This document shows, piece by piece, positions 1-11,385 of a stretch of 64,000 nucleotides of DNA. Location of the stretch: contig JAEMBT020000001.1 of NCBI GenBank assembly GCA_018873245.2, positions 13,592,220 through 13,656,219 of the forward strand, given 5' to 3'. The notes beneath the pieces were generated by a model. It searched no databases and was not told where the DNA came from. It worked only from the letters and a program-made list of their open reading frames with translations. The number at the start of each line of letters is the position of its first letter. Positions within the stretch are counted from its first letter, which is position 1. The position numbers and the translations under genes are program-made. The stretch comes from Archegozetes longisetosus (Eukaryota; Arthropoda; Arachnida; Sarcoptiformes; Trhypochthoniidae).

Positions 1-1694
1 TATGCTGTCATTTCGATACCTTTTTCGCGGAGAAACTTTAATAGTTTATCATTACTTAGATAAGGATGCGATTCGACTTGATTGACAGCTGGAACTATTG
101 ATGAATTCTTAATCAAGTCATCGATCTGTTCAGAGTTGAAGTTCGAGACACCAATTGATTTAGTCAGACCTGTTACAGAAGTAGACAGATGCTTACAGTT
201 TCTTTTGTGATAGTCAATAACTTTACTTTAATAAAAGATAACAAATTCCCGATAAAGAACAAATTAAAGTTTGAAATTGATTTTAAAATTTTTTTATCCA
301 TTTTTGTGAAGTTTATACTAATGACAAATTCAATTTATTAATAATTCAATATTAATATTCAATGACAAATTTATTATAAGTTATGGTGAAGCACTCAGAA
401 TCAATGTTCAATACTGATAGACTAATTCAAGCGAATATAGGGTGATGAAAAACTAGCACAATATTTTATTTTTATACCATTTAAAATCTGTTTACGATAG
501 GAACAAAATTCAAGCGATAAAATAGACATTATTGAGATTCTTGACTAAATTTCAATTTATTTTAGAGTCAGTGAAATACTGCCGATAACTGAAACACTTT
601 TGAATCAAGTGTTGAGAGTTAGTAATGAAAGAAAAATAGTTTATTTACAAATATTTAGGAGGAATAGAACTGATATTGGATTTATGGAAACGCAAAGCTG
701 GAGCTGATCTTATTACTCTCACCGTATATAAAAAATTTAAATATGTGATGAAATTCATTAGGAATTTGTTAATCTCAGCTGTATTACATCGAGAGAGACT
801 CATGTAATACGGTAGTTCAGGTACTTTTGAATCAGTTGTAATATATCATTATAAGTGAGGATTATTATATTGAAGATTTACTCTATTAAATCACAATATT
901 ATACGTTATTTTAAGTGTTATATCTTTTTTATTTCTCACTACTATCCAAAAATGGCAAAAAAATGTTGGGTTAATTTTCGATCGCTCTGCAGTTTGAACC
1001 AAAGAACGGCTTTCTAGATGTTTACTCATATATGTTTTCAGATATTTGACAATGAAATGAAACAAAAATTTATCATAAAAACAAAGATAAAGTTACCAAT
1101 TTATACTTCATTCGAGAAGAAATGAGCTCAAGAGTTCATATTTTAACTAAAAGTTTTTCATAAACACTAACGATTTAAGAACGAATTCTAAAACATATAA
1201 AGCCGGAACAAACACAGTCGACAAATACCTGATTTCTTTATGTCTTCGAACTCTTTCCAAACATCAATCAATTGAATTGACTCATCGAAGAGGCACTGGC
1301 CGTTTGCATCTCTTGGCCAGAAGTCATCGTCAACCTGTTTGAAAGGTGTCGGCCAATGGATAAGCAATAGATCCAAATAATCTAAACCCAAATTCTTGAG
1401 ACTTCTTTTTGCACTCTCAGTCGGTCGACCCTTTCCGTGCCAATTGGGCCACACTTTACTTGTAATAAACAGATCTTCACGCTTTACTTTTCCTTCTTCT
1501 ATAGCTTGACGTATGCCTCTTCCGACTTCGTCTTCATTCTGATAAAAGTCAGCACAATCGAAGTGTCGATATCCGGCATCGATTGCTATTTTAACTGCTT
1601 CGGCTGTCACTCCCATACACCCCAAACCTACAGCTGGTATGAAATTTCCGTCATTTAGTTGAATGACTGGAACTTTTTCAGCGATCGATACCAT
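1..1694 (-). CDS. aldo-keto reductase, 5' part (two exons seen, runs off left edge)
   Basis: Exon 1 is 1229-1694 and exon 2 is 1-169, continuing beyond the window. The intron 170-1228 has GT and AG ends and keeps frame (Ser-Gly across the junction). Aldo-keto reductases are cytosolic NADPH-dependent carbonyl reductases with a TIM-barrel fold. Exon 1 shows the N-terminal strand with VGLGCMG, the first family signature GYRHFDCADFYQNEDEVG, SKVWPNWHG with the catalytic Lys, and LLLIHWPTPF with the catalytic His. Exon 2 gives the second signature TKSIGVSNFNSEQI and then PAVNQVESHPYL. The Asp/Tyr/Lys/His tetrad is therefore complete. The start is the ATG at 1694, which places the first beta strand at the usual distance. 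Substrate cannot be told from sequence. The last third, including the NADPH-binding loop, is outside the window. Confidence 0.93.
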
Positions 1695-3084
1695 TCTCTT
1701 AAGCTATTAAATTGTTTCTTAACACTTGGATAGAAATATTATTGTTAAAAAGATTAAAAAGTGTTAATTTGCTTTATATCTCTCAGACAGAGCTCTAAAA
1801 TACCTCTGCAGGTGAATTAATCGAATGACTAAATCCTTGGTATATGGGAAAATTCTCTATCGTGAAATGTAATCAATATTTGATAAATCATTTGTCAAAT
1901 TTAGTGTTAATCTTTGAAGCAGTAGAGTTTGATTCACTTGTTATTTAATGTCTAAATAAAGAACCTCATTGTCTATATGTGTTGTCTTACTTAAAGAAGT
2001 GCTTATTAAAGCTAACTAAAATTATCAATGATTACCTCATCTAACTTGATTTGAATTCATTCCTTGAACATTAATAGTGTTATAAATTTTTGTTTAGAAC
2101 TAGTGTTTCAAATAATCTTTTGAAAAGTTAATGTTATTCATCCTTCACTATGAGTTCCAGCACACATTCGACCTTGCTCTGAGATTAACTAAACTGTTGG
2201 AGGGATCGAGAATTACGATATTACTTTTTAGAAACATTACTTCAGTCTGTTGAAGATGATCACAATAAAAATGTGATATAAGAGTTCAGTTTTACAACTA
2301 AATTCAATGTGTTAATCCTTATGGCATTTAACGTTATGTATAAAGTTAGAGATAAAATATTTAAACTAAATGTTGAGCACTATAGGAATTTACACATCGT
2401 AATCAACTAAGAAAGATTCTCCTATTATATAAAAATTTTTATGTGATTTTCAGTAGACCGAAGTATCAGTGCTAAAAGAAAATCTTAATTCTATATTTCG
2501 CTGACGGTTTAACTGCTTCCGGTCCAACTGTACTCAGAGTTGAGAATTTTTTATGTTTTTAAAGCCAAACTTCGGTATGTATCTTATCATAACGTCAGAA
2601 AAAACTGTTGACGTAGTTACTGGAATTTTTACCACTGGCTTCTATGGTTGAATCTCTGTATGATTTAGCATTATATAATATACCCTTTCTTTATCTGTAA
2701 ATATGATGCTAAATAAAATAACTATATCTGCGTTTTTCGATGTGATAATCAAATACAGACAGAAGTTTTGTTTCTAAAAAATTGTTTACATGGTTCTCAA
2801 TTCCGCACTCTCCAGTTCGACGAGTTAATTTTTGTCTGCATTTAAAGCATTGAAAACTTCTTTAAGTTTAGGGAAAAAGCTTTGCGTAAAGCTTTTAATC
2901 TAACATTTTGCGCCAAAATTTTAGGGATTTTTATACTTATTAAACTAGTTAAAAAGAAGCCATTCACGTTTTAATCCTAAAATAAATTTTACTCATTGCC
3001 AAATCGTTGAGCCGGGGTGTGCAGCAGTGTTGGTAGATCCAAGATAGGATAATGAGAATTCGGTCTGGAGATTTTTATTCGAAA
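1695..3084. other. intergenic, no feature recognised
   Basis: AT-rich sequence with no open frame showing family motifs. It should hold the promoter of the minus-strand aldo-keto reductase near 1700-1800, but no clear TATA box was seen. Confidence 0.5.
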
Positions 3085-3092
3085 GTTATCAG

Positions 3093-3706
3093 TAGGGGTG
3101 GCAAAAATATGCTTTTATTTTTCAGAAATATGTATGCAAATATGTCTTTAAAACTTGCGAAATAGGCACTTAAATATGAATTAGAAGGAACACAAAAAGA
3201 CAATCTGATACAAAATATATCTAATTAATAAGATTAGAAATTATTCTTGTTCCATTTAACTACAACATACATCTTTAGGTTTTCATTTGTAAATTATAGT
3301 CAATTTGTTCTTAATATATTTTTATGCCCACTGAAGATTCTCTCAACATTATATTGAGTTACTGTTGAACACTTGAGATACTCAGTATCACCAGCTTATA
3401 AGTTTTTATCCAATAGAGATGAAAATGTGAATGCCAATCCCATCCTTTATGGGAAAGGAAGCAAAAATTTTGAGAATTCTCTACTATTCAACTCTTCCAG
3501 CGATAAATGCTATCCGTTTAACAACTCAGAGATTATTTTAAGTGTTTTATATCCAAAGATTTTGCCCAAAGCTTCATAAAATTTTTGATAAACTGATCAA
3601 ATTATTTAAAATATTCCATTCCATGCATTTATGTTTTTATGTCCCGTAAACCCTTAAATATTCCTTTTCATGCAAATATGCATTTTACATATTTATGTCA
3701 CCCCTA
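3093..3706. mobile_element. degraded hAT transposon, 614 bp
   Basis: The ends are imperfect inverted repeats beginning TAGGGGTGGCA (left) and, on the other strand, TAGGGGTGACA (right). They are flanked by a perfect 8-bp duplication GTTATCAG at 3085-3092 and 3707-3714. Terminal TAG, a GGGTG-type repeat and an 8-bp duplication are hAT hallmarks. The interior keeps a decayed piece of hAT transposase on the minus strand, so this is an internally deleted derivative and not an unrelated element. Confidence 0.88.
3260..3366 (-). pseudogene. hAT transposase C-terminal (dimerisation) remnant
   Basis: Inside the hAT element, the minus strand reads NVERIFSGHKNILRTN, then two stops, then a piece with NENLKMYVV. 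This matches the C-terminal hAT dimerisation region, seen in better shape in the transposase at 31827-33300 as NVERSFSLHKNILGDRR followed by ENNLKYYYV. It is broken by stop codons and not functional. The plus-strand open frame 3373-3579 in the same element is not a gene. Confidence 0.7.
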
Positions 3707-4460
3707 GTTATCAGCATATGAGATTCATGAACAAAAAATCCGAGTCAATGCCGCTTTTGAATGCAACTATTTTACTTGCATTGATTTTCACATACCTTAT
3801 TAATAAAATGAAATCAAAATTTTGTTTGCATTAATGCTGTTCCAGTTTGAGAAAATCTTTTCGCTTATATTCTCATGCCTCAAATATAATAAATTAATTT
3901 TTTGAAGTGTTTAAAGAAATAATAGCTCAAGTATTTGTGAGTTCATAACCTATTTGTCTATAATCGATAATACTGTATAAAAGGCTAGTAATAACATTGG
4001 TAATTGATGGGAAAATAATTGAAGTTTTTCACGTTTGTTCTCACTTTATATATCTTTATATAATTTGTATTTATTTTCTCATAGATTAGATCAATAGATA
4101 AACAAAATTTTCATTCCCAGAGGAGTTTCAATATTAATTATAGAAAATCTCTTTAATTTTCCCAACGTCAGACCCGAAGACATCGATTAATGATGTTGCT
4201 TTGACATTGAGGTTATCATTCGGCTTTGAAGTCTTAATTGAAAAAATGAAAGTATTTTGCTAATACTATACCGATCTCACTGACTTTTCACGATACTATT
4301 TCAATAATGCTGCATAAGTGAAGAAATCTCAACATACTTCAATACGATTGAAAAGACAATGGATGAATAAAATCGCGTAACAGCAAGCTAATCAAATCAA
4401 TTCGAGCCCACGTCGTCAGTGTTTGAGTTTGATGTTAAAAAGATTAAAATAATGCGATAA

Positions 4461-5022
4461 GTATACTTAAATGAGTTTTGGCATTGAAGATACACTCAAT
4501 ACTCATTTTTGTATACAACTTGTTTTAGTATACGGATCAGCATGATAGCTTTGGTTTTTTAGTACTTCGATATTGTGTACAACCATGTCAAAAATATTCA
4601 ATTTTACTTTACTTTGAATCATTAACTGACCTGGAAATCGTTGCAATGGTTGAAAGTAACGAAAAGTCCAATAATGAAACCGTAATATATGATGATGGGG
4701 AGGAAGAACCTAAACAAGGGTATCCTACAAGATCTCAAGCCCTATCTCGTATTCAATCGTTGCAGCGTTACTTTGGTTCACTATATGATTGAAATGATAG
4801 AGACTATGTTAAGAAAACTTGAAAAGAAAGTTAAAATGAGTTCTAATAAAATGAAGCAAAGCACTTTTACCAATTAATATAGTCTAATAGATAAAGATTA
4901 ACTTACATTTTCTAAATTGTTTCGTTCATTAATAAAGTCTAGCTCTTAACATATACTTTTCATTTTTGTGTACAAATTTCGGAAACGGAATGCGTACACA
5001 AAAGTGAGTTTTAAGTGTACTA
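4461..5022 (+). mobile_element. probable Tigger/pogo-type transposon remnant
   Basis: Related terminal sequences face each other: a TATACTTAAATGAGTTTTGG-like end at about 4461 and, inverted, AAAAGTGAGTTTTAAGTGTA ending near 5022. The interior carries the C-terminal piece of a pogo-like transposase on the plus strand. TA dinucleotides are present at both ends, but the exact boundaries are uncertain. Confidence 0.5.
4622..4792 (+). pseudogene. C-terminal fragment of a Tigger/pogo-like transposase
   Basis: The plus-strand frame reads ESLTDLEIVAMVE, an acidic stretch YDDGEEEP, then PTRSQALSRIQSLQRYFGSL and a stop. This resembles the tail of pogo/Tigger transposases, where an SLTDLEIV-like helix, an acidic linker and a final amphipathic helix follow the DDE domain. 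The DDE core itself is missing or unrecognisable upstream. Confidence 0.55.
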
Positions 5023-5886
5023 AAAATTGTTTTTCTTATAATAATTTTCAGAAGGCCATAACACGAGTCAACCCCTGAATTAGGGTATTTCTCAAACATT
5101 GATTCTACTCGTCATTACCTTTCATATGATACTAAATTTGTCTTGGTTCGCTTTCGGTGAATTCATGCATTGCTATTTAATAATGGTTTTCAGTTGAGAT
5201 AATTTAAAGATTTAGAGCTAAAGCACGTATCAAACATATAGTTTTGTACTTTTGGTAAGAGCGATGATGAACTGCTTATGATAGCGGAAGACGATTATGT
5301 TTTGGGGTTTTGAAGCCATCAAATTTTTGAATCTTCAATGAAAATTTGATTAGCTCCTAGGTAGTGTTTGAATGCTTTATAAACTCTGTGCAAACTTACA
5401 CTAAAATTTATCTTTTAAAAATTGTTAAGCATTAATTTCATTATAATCCGCCGACCGCCAACCGTCCAGTTTTTGAAGTCTCAGTCCAGTTTTGAAAAAT
5501 TCCAAATACTGAACACTTTCTGAAAGATATTTTGACAATTACGAAATAATTTAATGTTAAATTCTCAATGTAATTGAAAAATAGTGACTAAAACTTATTT
5601 TGATTTATATAAAAGCATGAAAAAGTTAACTTTTTATATAAAAAACTGACATCGTTAATGTTGAAATTTGTATTAGTTCTAGTTATTCAATATCTTGCTT
5701 TGATTTCGCTTAAAATATTGTTATTAATACTGAATTTCTTAAAGCTGCGAAATCAGAAAAAAATATTCATTCAAAAATAGATGTATTTTTTGCAATGACC
5801 TGAATTTAAATTTTTACTCATTTTTATATTAAGGGTTATTTGATAATTTTGTCCGGTTCTGACTCAAACCAGTCGACAGCGCTGAT

Positions 5887-5894
5887 TATAAAAG
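5887..5894 (+). promoter_or_regulatory. TATA box of the RCC1-BTB gene
   Basis: TATAAAAG lies about 170 bp before the start codon of the RCC1-BTB gene. Transcription would begin near 5918 and give a leader of about 150 nt. No competing gene is near. Confidence 0.55.
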
Positions 5895-6066
5895 ATGTCA
5901 ACGCACTCGTTGAACACCTAACATTGGAAGGACTTTAGACTTTAAACGATTTTTGTTATCAATACGGTTAGAGTCGTTTAACTGTTACTGTATTGCACTA
6001 CATCAGTGGAATCAGCACATTTCAATTTTATTAAATGAATATCTGTTTAACTAATGAGTCTTAAAC

Positions 6067-7662
6067 ATGACATACAATTATTTGAATTATTCCCTTATTT
6101 TTAATAGATTGATACATAATTACGACGATAATACTCACATTAAATTCTTTTGTGTTTTTGGTGATTATGGAAATGAAATAATTTTTTTTATGAGTGAGAA
6201 CGGCTTGTTTGCATTTGGAAATAACAAAAATGGTTTATTAGGTCTGGGGCATATGAATACAATTGAAGAACCAACGAAAGTGATTGAGTTATCAAATCAG
6301 CAAATAATTAATATGAGTTTTGGTCACGATTTTTCGGTTGCATTAACAGATTCTGGTCAATGTTATTCATGGGGCTACAATAATTACGCGCAATTAGGAA
6401 ATGGTAATAAACTTGGTTGCTTCGAGCCTAAATTGATCAATGGGTCGAATGATGAGTTTATTATTGACATCAGTTGTGGCGCTTGTCATACACTTGTATT
6501 AACTAAATCTGGTGTTGTTTATGGTTTTGGTTACAATGGAGAAGGAAGACTTGGTTGTGGGGATAACAGAGAACATCTAACCATTACTAAAGTGACTGGC
6601 TTGGATTTATATAAGGTTGTATCAATTTCTTGTGGTTACGCACATTCATTAGCATTAACAGAAAAGGGAGAGGTCTTCAGTTGGGGCTGGAATTCTGCCG
6701 GCCAGTTAGGGATTGGAAATAACAGCAATCAAAACAGTCCGACAAAAGTTATTCTTGATGATGGAGTAGTTATTAAGTGGATAACTTGTGGCAATCAACA
6801 CAGCTTTCTATTAACAAGTGATGGTGACATATATGCCTTTGGCGCCAATAATAGTGGTCAACTGGGGAATAGCAATTACGTTGGTAAAAATATTCCAGCC
6901 AAAATAAACACTGATTTGAAGTTCAATCAAATCAGTTCTAGTTCCTTAAGCAATATATCAGTTGCAAAATCTGAGAACGGATTTTGCTATGTGTGGGGAG
7001 AATGTGATAATCAAACCTTTTCTCTTCCCAAAGAGACAATTTTTCAGAATATTTATGATACTTTTGCTTTTTATTCTAAGACCAAAAGAACGATTAAATC
7101 TAAATTTTCGACTTTGAAGCCTCAGAAAAACAGACTAATTGAAATGCTCAGCAAATCATTTAATGATCCGGAAAAGAGTGACTTGAAGATCAAAGTTGAA
7201 GGCAAATTAATTTACGTCCACAAAAAAATTCTTCAACTTTTTTGCAAACACTTTGAATCAATGCTATCGAAGAACTGGTCAGAAAGCACGTTAGGTCAAA
7301 TCGAAATGAATGACTACTCATATAATGCTTATTATGCTTTTCTTAAGTACATCTATACCGATAGTATTGACATCAAACCCGAAGATGCGATCGATTTACT
7401 AGATTTGGCGAATTGTTATTTGGAGGAAGAGCTCAAACAAAAGTGTATTAAAATCATCAAAAGTCAGATCTCTGTCGAAAATGTTTGCACTCTATATTCC
7501 CTGTCAGTAAAATATGAATCACGAGAATTGGAAGATTTTTGTTTCAATTTTGCTTCTAACAAAATGAACGAAATCTCTAAGACTGAGGCATTTGAGCTAA
7601 TGGGAGAAAATTTATTATTAAGATTCTTCAAACGATACGGAGAAAATAATCTGTTTAAGTAG
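6067..7662 (+). CDS. RCC1 and BTB domain-containing protein (RCBTB-like), intronless
   Basis: 531 residues in one open exon, the usual length of RCBTB proteins. RCC1-type beta-propeller blades are marked by GLFAFGNNKNGLLGLG (46-61), CYSWGYNNYAQLGNG (99-113), VVYGFGYNGEGRLGCGD (150-166), VFSWGWNSAGQLGIGN (203-218) and IYAFGANNSGQLGNSN (255-270). A weak last blade follows near 307-315. A BTB/POZ domain spans about 355-465 (SDLKIKVEGKLIYVHKKIL, then FLKYIYTDSIDI) with a BACK-like helical tail to about 525. Such proteins probably act as adaptors, BTB giving dimerisation or cullin-3 contact. The ATG at 6067 gives the N-terminus expected for the family. The absence of introns could reflect an old retrocopy. 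No lesions. Confidence 0.93.
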   Translation: MTYNYLNYSLIFNRLIHNYDDNTHIKFFCVFGDYGNEIIFFMSENGLFAFGNNKNGLLGLGHMNTIEEPTKVIELSNQQIINMSFGHDFSVALTDSGQCYSWGYNNYAQLGNGNKLGCFEPKLINGSNDEFIIDISCGACHTLVLTKSGVVYGFGYNGEGRLGCGDNREHLTITKVTGLDLYKVVSISCGYAHSLALTEKGEVFSWGWNSAGQLGIGNNSNQNSPTKVILDDGVVIKWITCGNQHSFLLTSDGDIYAFGANNSGQLGNSNYVGKNIPAKINTDLKFNQISSSSLSNISVAKSENGFCYVWGECDNQTFSLPKETIFQNIYDTFAFYSKTKRTIKSKFSTLKPQKNRLIEMLSKSFNDPEKSDLKIKVEGKLIYVHKKILQLFCKHFESMLSKNWSESTLGQIEMNDYSYNAYYAFLKYIYTDSIDIKPEDAIDLLDLANCYLEEELKQKCIKIIKSQISVENVCTLYSLSVKYESRELEDFCFNFASNKMNEISKTEAFELMGENLLLRFFKRYGENNLFK

Positions 7663-8459
7663 TGTGACCATTTTTCAGGTAGGGCAAATCCAAAATAATT
7701 TTCAAAGCCGAAGGGTGATCAAAGGATGTTTTTTTACGAAGTAGGTAATTGCATTTCATGCTCGAAAAGTTGATTCAATTCTGTTTACTACAAATTTTTA
7801 CTAAGTTAAATCAAATAAGAATCAAACATCAAAGTTTAACCTGATTTAATGCTTCAATTTGAGATTATAAACTGTGACCTAATTTTTGAGAAATTTTACG
7901 TTTTAATTCGGTAAAGTCCAAAAGTTTAATTGAGTTAAGACGCACTAAGAGAATACAACATCATAAGATCTAGGAAAAGTTGGAATCGACATCACTCGGT
8001 GAGAGGAGTCAAACCATAAAAAATTGTGAAGCTATGCCAACCCGATCTCTGACTAGGCTAACCTTTGCGAAGCCACGCTCTACAAATCAATTTGCAGACA
8101 ACACTGAAAAATAAACTATTTATAAATTTATCTTAAATTAAGGTATAATCGAATTTTCTATAAATCTGCACTGAATTATGGTGTAAATAAACTAATTGTA
8201 GCATTATATTGGATTAGCATATATTAATAAATAAACATCTTTAAAGTCGGTCTTTGTCTGAATCTTCTAACTCCACAATATCATCATTAATCGATACTTT
8301 TCTTTAGTTGAAATACGATTTCGAATTCGAATACAAGAACTGAATGAAACACTAGGCTAATGAGGGGACTTCCCTTAAAATTTGGAGACACTCATGTCCT
8401 GAAAATAAAATCTGAGTTTGCGAACCTGGCGTGCATTTCAAAGTTAATGAGTGAAGTGC
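7663..8459. other. intergenic after RCC1-BTB gene
   Basis: It contains two AATAAA motifs, near 8110 and 8184. Either could serve as polyadenylation signal for the upstream gene, giving a 3' UTR of about 450-530 nt. No coding potential seen. Confidence 0.35.
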
Positions 8460-8468
8460 GGATAAGAA

Positions 8469-8937
8469 GCTTCTACGTCAAAATGTCGCCATATAAAATT
8501 TTACACAAAAATGATCTGTTTTAAGATTTTTGATATATGCATTTCAAGTAAAATTAACAAGAGTAAAATAACTTTGAAATTATTTTATTAGAGCAAGTTC
8601 ACTTTTCATTTAGTTATAGTAATAAAATAAAATATACTAATTTGCAGAAAATGATTAATGGAATACATGAATCGGGTATGATCTGGGCCTTCTTAGCAAG
8701 GAAGCTCATTCATAAGTAGATAATGAAGAAATTAGTGATCGAAGCTTTTAACTATAAATTATTTAAACATTGGCTTGGTAAAAGATTATTCACAAATATT
8801 TTCTTTTTTGAATCTTATTTTCGCCAAATTTTTTATCACCAGGATAAAGTGATACTAACGACATTTTTTACCGGCAACATTATTTACAGCGACATTACTG
8901 GCGCAACATTTTTGGGGTGATATTTTGACGTAGAAGC
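8469..8937. mobile_element. non-autonomous inverted-repeat element with 9-bp target duplication, 469 bp
   Basis: Left end GCTTCTACGTCAAAATGTC; right end, read on the other strand, GCTTCTACGTCAAAATATC. The inverted repeats are about 22 bp with two mismatches. Perfect 9-bp direct repeats GGATAAGAA flank the element at 8460-8468 and 8938-8946. A 9-bp duplication points to Mutator-like or Merlin elements. The ends do not match the Merlin copy at 43-44.5 kb. The small open frame 8723-8920 has no transposase motif. Confidence 0.85.
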
Positions 8938-9285
8938 GGATAAGAATGATGAAATCGATTAGAACTATAACCAATTGAGGCTAACCTTTTAGATAGTTGT
9001 TATAAATAACGTGTCTACCTTCACTCAACATCTTATAGTTTGTTTTAAACTTAGAAATTTAGGATTCATTTCATAATAACAACAATATTAGCTCAAGCCA
9101 CCAGGTTATTTAGATTTTCGCATTTTAAAAACAACTTTCAGATTAATATTTTTATTATTAGAACTTTGCAATAAATGAATCAATGATTTGATATCAGTGA
9201 TTCAGAAAGTCAAAGTTTGGAGAAGTATTCAAGGTTAAATAGGATTTAAGCGTCAATTTTTTCTAATTTGGAATTATTAATTTAA

Positions 9286-9792
9286 CCCTACACTGCATGG
9301 TGTAGCAGATCTGCTACACTACGATCTTAGCCCATTATCTCAATATGACAACATTTACTACAAATAATGCATATCGTAGCCAATGTGCAACAAAGCTTTT
9401 GAGATTATATAGCTTCGTTATTTATAGAGATATCATGGTTTTCAAGAAAAATAGACATTCATCATTTCTTATTATGTAAATCAACAAGGTACTATATATC
9501 AACAATTAAAAAATTTTCTAAATTAGGCATATTTTTCATATTTCTTCCAAAAATTAATAATTTTTGAGTTAGAGGTATGTAGAACAATCAATAATATCAT
9601 AGAAAAGCCCCTTTCCTCAAAATGATGCTAAATTACAAGAACTCATAAGTTGCAGATCAGCCACATTTCAAACAAGTTTTTTTACATAATCCTATCTTTA
9701 TAGCTTTTTCAATGATTTTTCCAAAATATATGCCCCCGAAAGTGTCTGATGCTAAATTTTCATTGAAAAATAAAAAATCATGCAGTGTAGGG
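9286..9792. mobile_element. piggyBac-type MITE, 507 bp
   Basis: The ends are CCCTACACTGCATG and its exact inverse CATGCAGTGTAGGG, flanked on both sides by TTAA (9282-9285 and 9793-9796). TTAA duplication plus CCC-starting inverted repeats define piggyBac. A perfect 20-bp palindrome GTGTAGCAGATCTGCTACAC lies just inside the left end at 9299-9318. No transposase frame is present. Confidence 0.92.
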
Positions 9793-9796
9793 TTAA

Positions 9797-11385
9797 AAAA
9801 ATCTAAACCAAGTCTTTCAAAAATTTCCTCTAATTTTATACACTAACAGCTAATGATCCTCGAATTAAATATTTGTCCTCTTATTTCGGATCAAATACTG
9901 TAACTTTAGGTCAGTTCAATAAGCTTAATTATGGAATGATAAAATACTCTGAAATTAAACCAAATGACTAAAATTTAAATATATTAATATATTGATCTAA
10001 TTTTAGGCCTGAAGTCCAAAAACATCAGTATCTGATTTTCTAGGACATCTAGAATGGGAGCATTCAACCTAAACCTCCATTTTAATTTCTAACCTGATAC
10101 GATTCTTATAAATCTGTTAAAAAATTTTGAATTTCCCTTAACTTGAGTTTAATGCAATAGAAGTGCTAAATAAGAATCAAGTAATTCTCATTTACCATCA
10201 ATAGAGCTATGGATTCGAAGGAAATACAACTTTTCCCCAGCAACTGAAGTTTGTTCGAAAGTTTTAAGGTATGCTTTTAAAATAATAAGAACAAAATTAG
10301 TAAGCTTTACAAATGCGCAAGGCTTTCGTGTTGGGAAATTTTAGTAATGACTACCCTTATATCATGGACTAATCCAGAATTATTAAACTTTTAATTTAGG
10401 GATTAAAAGCTTTTAACCTTTATAAAACTACCTTGCGGTTGATATATAAAAAAATTCCTAAAGTAAACTTGCAGAGACTCTTTTAAAAAATTATCTCAGA
10501 CAAGCCAATGTGTTTTCGAAGCAACATAAAATACTTGACTTATCAATGCACAATATGATAGCCGCCAGCATGAACAGATCTGACAAGTGAGTTATTAGTA
10601 TACCCTAGGCAAAAAGTATGAATAAGTTGTTACAATTTTTTCATGATAGATATAATTTTTACGTTTATGTTAGCGGTTGATAAAAATAATACAAGAATTT
10701 CATGTTTTGAAATCATTTTAGGAAATTTTGAGGATTTTTTCTGCCTTCGTAACTATAGAGAGAAATGTACAGTAACTTAAGCTTAGTTATTAAGAGTAGC
10801 TGAATTCAGTTCAACGCTCACTAGTGAGTAGAGTACAGTGGTTTCAATATATAAGGAATGTTATTTAAAGAAATATATTTGTTTGTTAGACATTATTCTA
10901 TACTCTACGCTATAGCTGTTGACTTCTATTGAACATAAAATGAGTCGTGGAAACTAAAGGTCTGAGAACTTTACCTTAGGAAGCGTTGACCAATTATAAC
11001 GCCGAACGGTTCCTTACATATCAAGTTTTATGAGCGAAGGGCATAAGTTCGAATGCTTTATATGAAAAAGTTGTAGTATTGTGTTCGGCAAAGTTTAGAG
11101 ACATGAAATCATGCCAAAAGGATATAGATTTTATCACTCAACGAAAAATTGCAGCAAAACAGGTATCAATATAAAAACATAAATATTAATAGTTTTGAAC
11201 TTCAAAAGTGCCTCGCTTTATCTTATCTCACAAAATAAGGCTTAACAAACATCGAACCCTAAAATATCGATTGCAAGTCATTTAATTAATTTAGAATATA
11301 TTAGTAAAATTTTTATTTAAAATCATTAAATCTAAATGCTTCCTTTTATAGTAATGAATCAATATATTAGAGATGTACTAGTTGT
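9797..11385. other. intergenic, no feature recognised
   Basis: AT-rich, no convincing open frame, terminal repeat or RNA gene seen. Confidence 0.45.
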
